A stretch of 64,000 nucleotides of DNA from Dyadobacter sp. CY347. Lineage in GTDB: Bacteria; Bacteroidota; Bacteroidia; Cytophagales; Spirosomataceae. The position numbers and the translations under genes were made by a program. The stretch is taken from NCBI RefSeq assembly GCF_021502655.1, contig NZ_JAKFFT010000009.1, forward strand, positions 186,001 through 250,000, in the 5' to 3' direction. Under the pieces are notes generated by a model. That model saw only the letters and a program-made list of their open reading frames with translations, was not told the origin of the DNA and did no database searches. This document shows, piece after piece, positions 1 through 9,300 of this stretch. Numbering within the stretch: the first letter of the stretch is position 1; each line of letters opens with the position of its first letter.

Positions 1-982
1 CACTGTCGGCGTGATGGGGAAAGGCATTGCTTTGCAATTCAAGGAGGCATTTCCGCACAATTACAAGATCTACGCAGATGCCTGTAAACGTCACGAACTT
101 GCTCCTGGAAAGCTCCTTGCAGTTTGGGACAATAGTATGCTGCTGGGTAAACGGCTAATTGTCAACTTCCCAACAAAGACACACTGGAAAAAGCCTTCTA
201 AATATTCTTATATTGAAGACGGCCTTGTTGCGTTGCGAGCGCTGATATCGGACGAGAACGTTGCAAGTATTGCCCTGCCTCCGCTTGGTTGCGGAAATGG
301 TGGATTGGATTGGAACATTGTGAAACCTTTGGTAGAAAAGCACTTGGGCTCATTGGATTCCGAAATTGTTGTTTTCGAACCAACTGACCATATAAAGGCT
401 ATTTTGCAAAAGCAGAGCACGACGAAGGTCGTTGGACTGACTCCCGCCCGAGCCCAGCTGCTTTATGCATTGTTTGCTTACGAAAGTATGGGTGAGCACA
501 GTAGCCTTTTTGCTGCTAACAAGCTGGCATATTTCTATCAAAGACTTGGTCAACCATTGAAGCTTACATTCACCGCCCAACATTACGGCCCTTACGCAGT
601 TGGTGTAGAGAAAGTGCTTTATGCACTAAATGGAGTGTTTTTAAAAGGAATGGAGCAAGGAGAAGTAAAAGCATTCGAGCCGCTTATGCTCAATTACGAA
701 AAATGGCACGAAGTAAACGACTACATCAAAAACGAGCTCAGCCCAGAGGCGAAAGCAATCAATCGAAAACTCCTCACATTGATCGACGGATTTAGTTCTG
801 ACTTATCCCTAGAAATCCTGGCAACTACCGATTTCATCATTCAAAATAATCCAGAATTTGGCATTGATGAGATTATGGGGAAGATTAAAGCATGGAGTAG
901 AAGGAAAAGTGAATTGATTAAGAGGGAGTATGTGGAGATTGCGGTAGGACATTTGAGAGGGTTTGAAGGGTTGGGAATATAA
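1..982 (+). CDS. darG: DarG-like macrodomain antitoxin, 5' end cut by window edge
   Basis: The open frame already runs at base 2, so the true start lies outside the window. The first visible residues (TVGVMGKGIALQFK) are the glycine-rich ligand loop of a macrodomain; a second conserved patch, PPLGCGNGGLDW, follows near residue 95. After about 130 residues comes a second domain of about 190 residues (AQLLYALFAYESMGEHSS, then an alpha-helical tail), the layout of DarG. In DarTG systems DarT ADP-ribosylates thymidines in DNA and the DarG macrodomain removes the mark, while its C-terminal part binds the toxin. darT would be expected just upstream, outside the window. A stand-alone macrodomain hydrolase is the alternative, but the C-terminal extension argues against it. 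Next to it are an FRG gene and a broken nuclease, which looks like a defence island. Confidence 0.8.
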   Translation, partial: TVGVMGKGIALQFKEAFPHNYKIYADACKRHELAPGKLLAVWDNSMLLGKRLIVNFPTKTHWKKPSKYSYIEDGLVALRALISDENVASIALPPLGCGNGGLDWNIVKPLVEKHLGSLDSEIVVFEPTDHIKAILQKQSTTKVVGLTPARAQLLYALFAYESMGEHSSLFAANKLAYFYQRLGQPLKLTFTAQHYGPYAVGVEKVLYALNGVFLKGMEQGEVKAFEPLMLNYEKWHEVNDYIKNELSPEAKAINRKLLTLIDGFSSDLSLEILATTDFIIQNNPEFGIDEIMGKIKAWSRRKSELIKREYVEIAVGHLRGFEGLGI

Positions 983-1039
983 ATATTTGACATTATTTAA
1001 ATTTAGTAGACTTTATAAATTAAGCCATATTTTTCTATT

Positions 1040-1738
1040 TTAAAATCTGTCAAATAGTTTTGTATCGAAGCTACTCCAATTATTGTAATTTTCGGTATAC
1101 CAGCACAAATGCTTTGCTAAGCCGTCTAAATCAGGGAATAGTGTTAAGAAATTGATACCATACTGATTTAGCATGTGAACAATTTCCTTTTTAAGCGATG
1201 ATGGTACAATCATCTTTTCCAAATATCCCTCCTTGTCACTCACAGAACTTTTTGGATTTTTATGAACCGTAAAATATCCGTATTGGTTCGCTATTCGATT
1301 AGACGAAGTGCTTGGTTGATACATTGCAAGCTTTTCTTCTATTTCAAATGGACCTTTTGTGACTGTTGTTAAAAGAATGTCACTTTTATATGAGTAAAAA
1401 GCCCCATCTCTATCATAATTGTCACAGGTCGCAAAAAACATTGCCACAAGAGGGTTGTGAGTCCAATCAAGAAGTCTAGTAGGAAGTCCATTATGTTGTG
1501 CAATAGCAAGAAGATCCCATTCAGTATACAATCCCTTGTCTAAGTGTGAGACTGCTCTACGTTTCCAATGCCGAAAGAGCTCTGTGTCACTTACTTTATT
1601 AAAACTTTCCCTACCAGCTTTTGGCACTAGCTTCCAATATTTGTCACTCTGACCTCGAAATTTAAATACTGTCGTTTTCCTAAATTTTTCGAGGTATTTA
1701 TGAAACTCATCAGTTGAGTTTAAAGTATGTTGCTTCAT
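1040..1738 (-). CDS. FRG domain-containing protein
   Basis: This 232-residue protein carries the FRG signature: an FRGQ motif near residue 28, then W.LVPKAGRE, and the central QHNGLPTRLLDWTHNPLVAM near residues 83-102, followed by FFATCDN. FRG domains are found in phage-defence loci and mobile regions of bacteria; their biochemical activity is not established. No signal peptide or membrane segment is seen, so it should be cytoplasmic. It begins 30 bp after the stop codon of the decayed nuclease gene upstream on the same strand, so the two were probably co-transcribed as one unit. It is convergent with darG. The FRG frame itself is intact, unlike its upstream partner. Confidence 0.8.
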   Translation of the reverse strand: MKQHTLNSTDEFHKYLEKFRKTTVFKFRGQSDKYWKLVPKAGRESFNKVSDTELFRHWKRRAVSHLDKGLYTEWDLLAIAQHNGLPTRLLDWTHNPLVAMFFATCDNYDRDGAFYSYKSDILLTTVTKGPFEIEEKLAMYQPSTSSNRIANQYGYFTVHKNPKSSVSDKEGYLEKMIVPSSLKKEIVHMLNQYGINFLTLFPDLDGLAKHLCWYTENYNNWSSFDTKLFDRF

Positions 1739-1768
1739 AGATTAAGAATTTGAGATCCAGACTTCCAA

Positions 1769-3332
1769 CTAATCTGATTGTCGAGAAAAATGAGACACAG
1801 TTTTGAAAATGAAGGTATCAAAATTTGTTTTCAAGGTTGTATATTCCGAGGTTGTCCTAAATGCTTCCCAGCATAAATTTCTTGCAGATTGTCTATCTGC
1901 CGCTAATCCCAAACTCACCATTTCGTCGAACAATGAGTGATGATCAATGTGCTCAAAGGCAGTTTGTAATCGAATGTTTGGTTAAGCGGTTAAATAAGAG
2001 CCTATTAAGAATTTTTCCGGAGCGGTATATGGGTATAAGAATAGCAAGAACTCACTTGGATTTTCGTGATAGGTTGAATAATTCGGGTCATTTCTGTAAT
2101 CTCCATCAAATACACAACAAAATCCTATCTTCATTCGCATTTGCAAATAATTACGCTTGTGTCGTAAATAGTCATTCTTAACTTCATTAATTGGTCCTGA
2201 AACCATAATATTTATCAATCTATCGAAATTCTTTCGTGTTTGATTAATCTCAACCAACATGCTTCTAATAATAAATTCGGCCATATCATCTTCACAGAAC
2301 AAATGCACGAGTGGAATATGACTTAGAATCCATTCTAGAAAATGCGGCATTCACAGAAATTGCATTAATAGTCTCATATGTTCCGTCATCTCTTTTATCC
2401 ACGAATTTGCGCGATCTCTGAGGCAACGCAGCTAGAAATGAGGGAGAGTGAGTTGTTAATATAAACTGCTTTTTATGATGCCAAGATATAAACTGTATTA
2501 TACTTGCTAATTTTCGCTGGATCGAAGGATGGAAGCCAGCCTCTACTTCATCAATTAGTATTAAAGAATTATAGGGAGTCTCAAAAATATCTACCAAGAT
2601 ATTCACGAGTGATTCTTCACCAGATGCAGCCTTATATGTCGAGTAGGATTCTCCAGAATAAGAAATTAAGTAGGCCACCTTATTTATGTGCGAGCCGATC
2701 CGATAAATTTCGATACTTATTGGAACATCTAATATGTAAGAAAACGCTTGTTCAATATCCTCATGAAGTCGTATTCTTGTTGAATTAGATATTTTGCGGA
2801 GCAAGCTATTAGAGAAATTCCTCGTGGGAAGAAGTCTCTCTAAATCAATTAATCGTACTTGCTTATCTTTGATTTGAGCATTCTCTCTGTTTGGGGAGCT
2901 ATATTTACCGGGGCCAGTCCAAGCCTGGCTTGAAGCCAATCTCTTTCCTTCACCACTTCTATTACTGGTACCAACCCGCCAGAATATTTCATACGAATAG
3001 TTACGAGTGGCAGACTCATACGAAGTAAAAGTTAGGACGTCGCGCCAAGCGTGTCTTCGCAAAAGTATCAGGCTTCGTCGTATCATATTTTTGAAAATTA
3101 TAATGACTACAAGCTATGAGTAGCAATGTACTACTCTTGCCAATTTTATTTGTACCTGTAATCACAGTTACAGGATGATCAAAAATAAGAATAAAGCCAA
3201 TTACGTGGCGAAAGTCATTTACAACAATCTTGTTTAAAAGAATCTGAAACTATTAGAAACTTGATCAAACACTAATGGATTACAATTATTAAGCCTTGAT
3301 ATCGCATCTGAAATATTTTGTAAATTCAACAT
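1769..3332 (-). pseudogene. Decayed AAA/OLD-like ATPase-nuclease
   Basis: Reading the minus strand from ATG at 3332 gives one protein spread over several frames. It starts MLNLQNISDAISRL, breaks near 3237-3241, and continues with a Walker A motif (TGTNKIGKSS, about 3133-3162). It breaks again near 3061-3070, then shows an ABC-type middle with ILIDEVEAGFHPSIQ (Walker B) and ILTTHSPSFL (switch histidine). A third shift near 2298-2304 leads into a TOPRIM-like part with LCEDDMAE and FDGD. A TAA at 1982-1984 interrupts the frame, after which coding-like sequence (LQTAFEHIDHHSLF, LGLAADRQSARNLCWEAF) runs to a stop at 1769. OLD-family nucleases act in phage defence. Two of the shifts lie in A4 runs, so some could be sequencing errors, but the nonsense codon supports real decay. 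Confidence 0.75.
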
Positions 3333-3723
3333 AATTATAAAGATTGAATATGGATGTTGATAGAAGGTAGCCTGGATTTAGCTTATCAATTGATAGAAAG
3401 AAAATATGACTCATATTTTACTAGTCCTCCTATTCTATCCTGTATCAATACGTTAGTAACAGCTCCACCGTGAATACATCTGACTCTTCTTACCTATTGA
3501 ATGAGATCTTTTATTTCAAAGCATCACACTTCTATTTTCGCAAAAATAGTGAAGTTGATTTGCACTATTCCAACAAACACCTTCCCTATCAGAAGAACTT
3601 CACCAACCCCACTTACCAAAGTAAACTATTGACAACCAATCTACGTTTACCAAATTGAAGGCAATAAACCGTAACAAACAAACTGTAAATATTTCCCTCA
3701 TTTCATAACTATTTTAATACCAC
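3333..3723. other. AT-rich intergenic stretch
   Basis: About 390 bases without a convincing gene. A 62-codon frame at 3470-3658 has no recognisable feature, low-complexity composition and no clear start context. The stretch separates the accessory genes at the left edge from the next plus-strand gene and probably holds the promoter of the decayed nuclease gene on the minus strand. Confidence 0.5.
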
Positions 3724-3752
3724 AAAAAAAGCCCCTAACAGAAACCCGGGGC
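3724..3752 (-). terminator. Hairpin with T-tract, minus orientation
   Basis: GCCCC at 3731-3735 pairs with GGGGC at 3748-3752, and on the minus strand the stem is followed by seven T residues (complement of 3724-3730). This has the form of an intrinsic terminator for leftward transcription. No leftward gene that would need it is recognised just to the right, so it may instead be a leader hairpin of the plus-strand gene at 3772. Confidence 0.45.
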
Positions 3753-3771
3753 GATTGAAACAGACATTATC

Positions 3772-4143
3772 ATGATACAATTACAAAAACACACGAAACA
3801 GAATCAGGCAAGAGAGCAGCGTCAGGAGTCTTTGGCGAACCGTTACTCTGTACTTTATACGCTTAAGGGACAGTACCAGCATGTGGGGTGTTCGACGGAG
3901 GAAGAGGCGCAGTATGTGCTGGGGATGCTGATGACGGATGGTAACCGGATTCCGGTGGGAATTTATGATTCGAAGACGGATTCTTTTGAATGGGAGATCA
4001 TTGGGCAGTATTTTCATGGCCAGGATTCTACTAGCGACCAACAGGCACGTTTGCATGAAGTGCTTACTATATCCCGCACATTGCGTCGCCGCGATGCCAG
4101 CTGGCAGCCAGGTTATTTGCAGAAACCAAGCTTTTTTGCTTAA
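3772..4143 (+). CDS. Hypothetical protein, 123 aa
   Basis: I do not recognise this protein. It is small, hydrophilic, without signal peptide or membrane segment. The N-terminal 25 residues are rich in Gln, Lys and Arg (KHTKQNQAREQRQES). A middle part resembles a small alpha/beta fold: RYSVLYTLKGQYQHVGCSTE followed by a helix EEEAQYVLGML and a strand region RIPVGIYDSKTDSFEW. The tail is basic (LRRRDASW). The codon pattern looks coding, and the frame opens right after a strong hairpin at 3731-3752 and ATG in a good A-rich context. A long antisense frame covers the same DNA but has no recognisable content, so I prefer the plus-strand reading. Confidence 0.55.
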   Translation: MIQLQKHTKQNQAREQRQESLANRYSVLYTLKGQYQHVGCSTEEEAQYVLGMLMTDGNRIPVGIYDSKTDSFEWEIIGQYFHGQDSTSDQQARLHEVLTISRTLRRRDASWQPGYLQKPSFFA

Positions 4144-4190
4144 AAACAAATATTTTAATGCGGGCGTGCTTAGGTGAGTCCGCATTCTAT

Positions 4191-4322
4191 TTATTTAATC
4201 TTGCCAAGTCTACGTAAATATTTTATGGCCTCGCTCTCGGGCACAAAGACTCCATCTTTACGCTCTAAGTAGCGAATTGTGTCAATCAAATCTTCAAAGA
4301 ATTCAGCATCACATTTGTCCAT
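4191..4322 (-). CDS. Small hypothetical ORF, 43 aa (possible gene remnant)
   Basis: A 43-codon frame reads MDKCDAEFFEDLIDTIRYLE and ends KYLRRLGKIK. The composition is protein-like: an acidic amphipathic N-terminal helix and a basic helix at the end. The frame remains open for six codons upstream of the ATG (PDLFYY) before a stop, so it could be the end of a longer, truncated gene. It lies just downstream of the DUF1304 gene on the same strand, 35 bp beyond its stop. No family is recognised. It might be translated as a small protein or be debris; the sequence alone does not decide. Confidence 0.4.
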   Translation of the reverse strand: MDKCDAEFFEDLIDTIRYLERKDGVFVPESEAIKYLRRLGKIK

Positions 4323-4357
4323 ATAATAAAACAGATCAGGCTAGTTTTTTATGAGCA

Positions 4358-4720
4358 CTACCGAAAATGCAAAACCACCAATGCCACAATCGCTGGTAAC
4401 GCTTGCACGAAAAATATCTTTTTGCTGGCAGTGACGGCTCCGTAAATCCCGGCGACGATCACGCAGGTCAGGAAGAAAATGGCAACGTGAAATGCCCAGT
4501 GGCCTTCGAGAAAAAAATACCAGATCAGACCCGCTGCCAGAAATCCGTTGTAAAGTCCCTGGTTGGCGGCGAGTGTTTTGGTAGGTTTAAACAGCTCCGG
4601 CGCTAGGGAGCCTTTGAATATTTCCTTTCCTTTTGTTTCCCAGGCAAACATTTCGATGTAGAGAATGTAAAGGTGTTCAAGCGCCACGAGGCCGACGAGG
4701 ATTTTGCCAAGGATTTCCAT
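4358..4720 (-). CDS. DUF1304 family membrane protein
   Basis: A 120-residue, four-helix integral membrane protein of the DUF1304 family. Typical family features are visible: the N-terminal helix with LVALEHLYILYIEMFAW, a conserved loop with APELFKPTKTLAANQGLYNG, and a C-terminal hydrophobic helix (VQALPAIVALVVL). The function of the family is unknown; it is widespread as a single-gene inner-membrane protein. The length matches the family. It is transcribed leftward, with a 45-bp gap after the PemK toxin stop, so it may be on the same transcript as the toxin-antitoxin pair, although nothing suggests a functional link. Confidence 0.8.
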   Translation of the reverse strand: MEILGKILVGLVALEHLYILYIEMFAWETKGKEIFKGSLAPELFKPTKTLAANQGLYNGFLAAGLIWYFFLEGHWAFHVAIFFLTCVIVAGIYGAVTASKKIFFVQALPAIVALVVLHFR

Positions 4721-4765
4721 AAGTGGATTGGGCTAGTTGGATTATTGAATGAGCCGTTATATGAA

Positions 4766-5086
4766 CTAAGACAATTGCAGTAGGATTTTAAGCTTCGTGT
4801 CTAAATATGACAGCTCTGCATCAGGCAGTTTACCCAATAATCCCTTGGCCAAAGACCTGTCCAACGTTGCTATCTTGCTTGTTCGAATGAGTGATTGTTT
4901 TTGTAGTCCGTTAACCGTACTTGGTGTGAGTGGGACGTCTGTTGTCTCTTGCCAGCTGACTTGGGATGTTATAAAACAAACGGTCAAATCGAAGTTGGTA
5001 TCAGCGAGCACCACTGCCGGTCTCAGCTTACTGCTACTCAGATCGGTGAACGGAAAAGTGATTAATACAATATCGCCCTTAGCCAT
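4766..5086 (-). CDS. PemK/MazF-like toxin
   Basis: A 106-residue protein with the N-terminal signature of the MazF/PemK/CcdB-like toxin fold: KGDIVLITFPFTDLSSSKLRPAVVLA, where the FPFTD loop and RPAVVL strand are diagnostic. It continues with CFITSQ and a C-terminal segment SLIRTSKIATLD that contains the conserved strand. Family members are sequence-specific mRNA endoribonucleases that slow growth when the antitoxin is lost. Its ATG overlaps the end of the upstream antitoxin gene by 8 bases, the usual translational coupling of such pairs. Confidence 0.85.
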   Translation of the reverse strand: MAKGDIVLITFPFTDLSSSKLRPAVVLADTNFDLTVCFITSQVSWQETTDVPLTPSTVNGLQKQSLIRTSKIATLDRSLAKGLLGKLPDAELSYLDTKLKILLQLS

Positions 5087-5309
5087 TGTAAACCACTTTC
5101 AGATCATCAGCGGTGTAAAGCTCTTCCTCGCTACTAAGAAAATCAAATGATGAACCTTTGACGATCAAGCTTTGAAGTTCATGGCTAAATTGCTGCTCCT
5201 CATATCGCTTCCTGACAGAATCAGCAAATTCGAAAATCTCTTCGGCCTTGTTCTCGGGAAGCTGGTTTATCGCTTCAATTGTTCGTTCAATGATAGCCTG
5301 CTTTGTCAT
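5079..5309 (-). CDS. Antitoxin partner of PemK-like toxin
   Basis: A 76-residue acidic protein located immediately upstream of, and overlapping, the toxin gene. It starts MTKQAIIERTIEAINQLPE and continues with a helical segment KAEEIFEFADSVRKRYEE, resembling the DUF2281-type antitoxins (QLPE..A.EI..F) that pair with PemK-like toxins. The C-terminal acidic region (SSEEELYTADDLKVVY) would be the toxin-neutralising tail. I chose the ATG at 5309 rather than an upstream in-frame start at 5366, because the extra 19 residues are unlike the family and the internal start gives the typical N-terminus. Confidence 0.75.
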   Translation of the reverse strand: MTKQAIIERTIEAINQLPENKAEEIFEFADSVRKRYEEQQFSHELQSLIVKGSSFDFLSSEEELYTADDLKVVYNG

Positions 5310-5404
5310 AATCTCATCGTTTGTGTATCCAAATATAAACAAAAAAGCTGGCCTATCCGGTTTCAAATTATTCCAGATGCGACCAGCTTGTTACTAGTTA
5401 TTTG

Positions 5405-6151
5405 CTACTTCAAACCCTTCCCCGTAGCGGCCCAGTATATGCCGCCATACAAATGATCCAGGAACGATTGGTCTGAATAAACCAGTCCAATGTGGCCCAG
5501 GCCGGTGTAGAATGCGCGGCCTCCGTCGTAGTTGTGATACCAGGACATGGGGTGCTCGGCGCCCATTCCGGTGCCTTGGTTGGTTTTAGGATCGTATGAT
5601 TTTTCGTCGAGCGTGATCAGGATCTTGAGGTCGTCGGCGTTGTATGGTTTTTTGTATTCATACCACTCGTCGGTCCAGAGGAGGCGTTTCGGGAAGCGTT
5701 CCAAACCTGGAAAATTGCTGTCTTTTACGTCCAGAAACGCAGTTTGCTGTGCCGGATGGGTTTTGAAATACATTCCTACCAACTTGCCGTACCACGCCCA
5801 ATCGTATTCCGTATCGGCCGCAGAATGTATCCCTACGTAGCCTTTTCCGCTTTTAATATATTTTTCAAATGCTGCCTGCTGCGCGTCATTCAGGATGTCG
5901 CCGGTTGTATTCAGGAAGATGACAGCCGCGTAGTTGGCCAGGCTTTTGTCATTGAAAACATCCGCGTTTTCCTGCCAGTCCACCGAGAAATTATGCCTCG
6001 AAGCGAGGTTTCTGATGCCGGCGACGCCTTCATGAATGGATACGTGGTGAAAACCTGCTGTTTTGGTAAATAATAAAACTTTAAACTGCTGCGCCTGGGC
6101 GTATGCCGCGCTCACGATGACAAGAAGCAGTGGCAGTAATTTTTTGAACAT
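5405..6151 (-). CDS. Secreted ThuA-like domain protein
   Basis: A 248-residue protein with a Sec signal peptide (LLPLLLVIVSAAYAQA, cleavage around residue 21) followed by one ThuA-like domain, a glutamine-amidotransferase-like fold. Visible signatures are VLLFTKTAGFHHVSIHEGV, the strand VIFLNTTGDIL, GYVGIHSAADTEYDW and the C-terminal EHPMSWYHNYDGGRAFYTGL with H..LYGGIYW. The ThuA family is linked to sugar metabolism, but no reaction is established. It is the last gene of a leftward cluster after an SGNH hydrolase and a PVC-type cytochrome dehydrogenase; ThuA domains often travel with that dehydrogenase, which supports a joint role in periplasmic carbohydrate breakdown. Confidence 0.85.
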   Translation of the reverse strand: MFKKLLPLLLVIVSAAYAQAQQFKVLLFTKTAGFHHVSIHEGVAGIRNLASRHNFSVDWQENADVFNDKSLANYAAVIFLNTTGDILNDAQQAAFEKYIKSGKGYVGIHSAADTEYDWAWYGKLVGMYFKTHPAQQTAFLDVKDSNFPGLERFPKRLLWTDEWYEYKKPYNADDLKILITLDEKSYDPKTNQGTGMGAEHPMSWYHNYDGGRAFYTGLGHIGLVYSDQSFLDHLYGGIYWAATGKGLK

Positions 6152-6309
6152 AATGGTTTTGGGATTCGTGTTTTGGTATTTGTAATTACTATTAAAACAA
6201 AAAGCAGCTGAAATATACTTTCAGCACAAGGGCCGATTTCAACTTTCAACACACACGGACCACATCGCCGAAGTGGCCACGGACAAATTGCTGCATCTCC
6301 ATTAATGAC

Positions 6310-9300
6310 TCACTTCCCCATCCGCAAGCGCGTCTGTGCGCCGCCTTCTGCGTCCTTTAATTCGATCTTTAAACCTCCATTCTTCACCACTCCCCGATCA
6401 ATGACCAGCGTGACTTGGTGGATTCCTGGGTTTAGTGATGCTGCAATGTTATTGCCAGACATTTTTACGGGTTTGCTGGCAATGTAGGCGGTCACTCCGT
6501 TCGAGATGTTTGAGGACAATGTTACGTTGCCTTTGGTGAGTATTTCAATGTCGAAGCGGACGATGCTGAACGATTTTCCGGCTGTGGTCTCTACAACGGG
6601 CACTTCGTCAAGGGGTAAGTCACCGGACACTTTGCTATAAACCGGGGCGTAGGTGACCTTTGAATCTTTGGTCGTGGTGAATGCGCCTGAGCCTGTCATT
6701 CTAGTTGCGGTTTGCTTGTCGGCGGTGATGCTTTCCCAGCGTCGTACGAACCTGGTGTTGGGGACGCGGAAGTCACCGGATTCACCCATTTTTGTCAGGA
6801 AGCCGACGAGGTTGATGAATTCGGTCTCGTCGAGGCTGGCGGTGAGGCCGGGAGGCATAAGGGAGCCTGGCACCTTTTCCATCACTTGCAACTGGCTTTT
6901 GGCAATGGAAACTTCTTTCCCGGTCACATCACGTATAATGACCTCCGACGCGCCGTCACTTGCCAGATAGCCGAGCATTTCTGAGCCGTCCTTTTTCACA
7001 ACGCGTTTCAGATCGTAACCTTCTTTGATCGACAAATTGGGATACAGAATAGAACGGATAATGGTCTCCGGCGGTGAACTTGTTCCCAAACTGCTCAGAT
7101 CAGGCCCTATCAAACCACCCGCTCCACCAATAGCGTGGCAAGTTGTACAGCTCGCTTCGGCACGGCGGAAAATCTGCTCTCCCTTTGCAGGATCAGCTTT
7201 TTCCCTTACCAGTTTGGCAAGACCGGCGATCTGGTCGTCGTTCAAATCCTGGGGCATTTTCTGTGTAGGCATTGAACCGCCGGATGCTTCCAGCGCTTTT
7301 TTCAAAGCCAGCATTTCATCGATATTCTGACGCGTCCAGCCTCCGCGGGTTTGTACAAGCCGGCGACCAGCTTTTGCGGTGGCTTCCGGGATTTTCTTCG
7401 CTGCTATGGCATCGGCCAGTGCAGCGGCTCCCGGGTTTGTTGAAATAAATGCCATGAAAAGCTCGCTCATGTCCGTGTCTGCGGGCAATGTGCGCATGAG
7501 GTCGGTGCCTATGCGGGCTGCTTCTTTCGGATCAAGGTTGGCGAGCTGGGATGCCGCAATGATGCGCACTTCCGGAGCATTTTTCGCGCCGGTCAGATCC
7601 ACGGTCAATTTGGTTGCTTTTTCCTTATCGATCGCGGTTAGGGATGCTAATGCGGCCTTTTTGGTGTTGGGATTTCCGGTTTGAACTAGCCCTGTCAACT
7701 TATCATTCAGCTGTGTCAATTTCCATAGACCTATTAAACGGATAGCGCTCAGGCTCACTGCTTCGTCCTCATTGCCGATGAAGGTTGCAACGCGCTCCGG
7801 CGATTTTTCCGGCTTCACATTCCGCTGGCCAGCAGCGTTTTCCAAGGCAGCCAACTGGGCAGCAGCGTTTTTACCCTTATTGCTCAGTGCAAGATCCAGC
7901 AACATATTCAGGTCGGCAGGCTGCCCTAATCTGGCAATGCTCGTCAAAACATCTGCCTGATAATCCTCAGGCACTTCACCTTTTTGATAAAGCTGAACCA
8001 ACATCGTGGCAGCCTCCGGACTCGTTGCCGACTTCAATGCATAAGCTGTCTTCTTGGCATCACCCAACAGGTTTGGTTCCGTTTTCAGTTTTGCCAGCCA
8101 GATCGGCTCCAATTCCCGCACCGTTTGCCACAATGCAAAATCAAGAAATTCATCCATTTGAGCGTCCAGAACCGACAGTGCATTCTTCGCAGCATCAGCC
8201 GTTTTGGTTTTACGCAATGCAATTACCGCTTCCATTCTGACTTGCGCATGTTCATCTTTTACGGCCTTAGCAAGCAATGCAGGCACATTCTGGACCTTTG
8301 GGAACCATAATTCCAGCGCACGCAATGCTGCTGCACGTGCATTATGACTTTTTGCATTCAATAACTCTAATAAAATAGGCTGGTTAAATGTTTCCAGCGT
8401 TTGATAAACCCAAAGCGCTTCCAGCAAATTATGCTCGTAATTCGCGTCATTTTTATCCAAACCCTGCACCCACTTTTCCAAAGCAGGAACCACTTCTTTG
8501 GCACCTTTTAATTTTAAAACCTGCTTTGCCTGCAAGCGTGTCCATTCTTCGGGTAGTTTTAATGATTCCAAAAGTTCGGTTGTGCTGGCTTTGGCCAATT
8601 TTGGTTTGGTAACGAGCGGGCGGTTTTTAGCTACGATCCGCCAGATGCGGCCGTGCTGCTGGTCGCGACGCGGGTCGTGGAAATCCACTTCACCGTGCTG
8701 AATGATGGGGTTATACCAGTCGGCCACGTAAATCGCGCCATCGGGACCTACATTGATATCAACCGGGCGGAAAGCAACATTATCAGTCCACATCAGGTCG
8801 TCGGTCTGTTTGGACGCGTAACCGGCGCCTTGTTCTTCGAGTTTGAAGCTGTTAATGCGGTTGGCCCGGAAGTCGTTGGTGATCATTCTGCCTTGCCATG
8901 CATCGGGTAAATGTTTTCCGGAAACCACGTCCAAACCGCTGTGTTTGGGCTGGCCGGGATTCAGGCCGCGCATAATGCGGGCTGCGCCCGGAGCCGTTAG
9001 GAATGTTGCGCCCGGAAAGCCGTAGTTGATGCCCTCTCCGCCTGCTCCATCCGTCAGGAACGACTGGCCCCAGCGGTCAAATTGAAGCCCCCAGGGGTTT
9101 ACAAGGCCTTTCGCATACACTTCCATATCCAGGTTACGCGTATTCAGCGCCCATACGCCGCCGCCTTCCAGACGCTTTATGCCGAAAGGTGTTTCCACAT
9201 GGCTGTAAATGTAAATCGACTGGTTAAAATACATTCTGCCCTCAGGTCCCCAGCGAAACGTGTGGATCAAATGGTGCGTATCACCCGTTCCGAAACCATT

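Noticed and set aside
1861..2181. Plus-strand ORF of 106 codons
   Set aside because: Antisense to the decayed OLD-like gene, whose protein motifs are clear on the minus strand; the plus-strand translation has no recognisable content.
3470..3658. Plus-strand ORF of 62 codons in the intergenic region
   Set aside because: No start context, no family resemblance, composition like random AT-rich DNA.
7785..8240. Plus-strand ORF of 151 codons
   Set aside because: Antisense to the HEAT-repeat part of the cytochrome dehydrogenase; no signature of its own.
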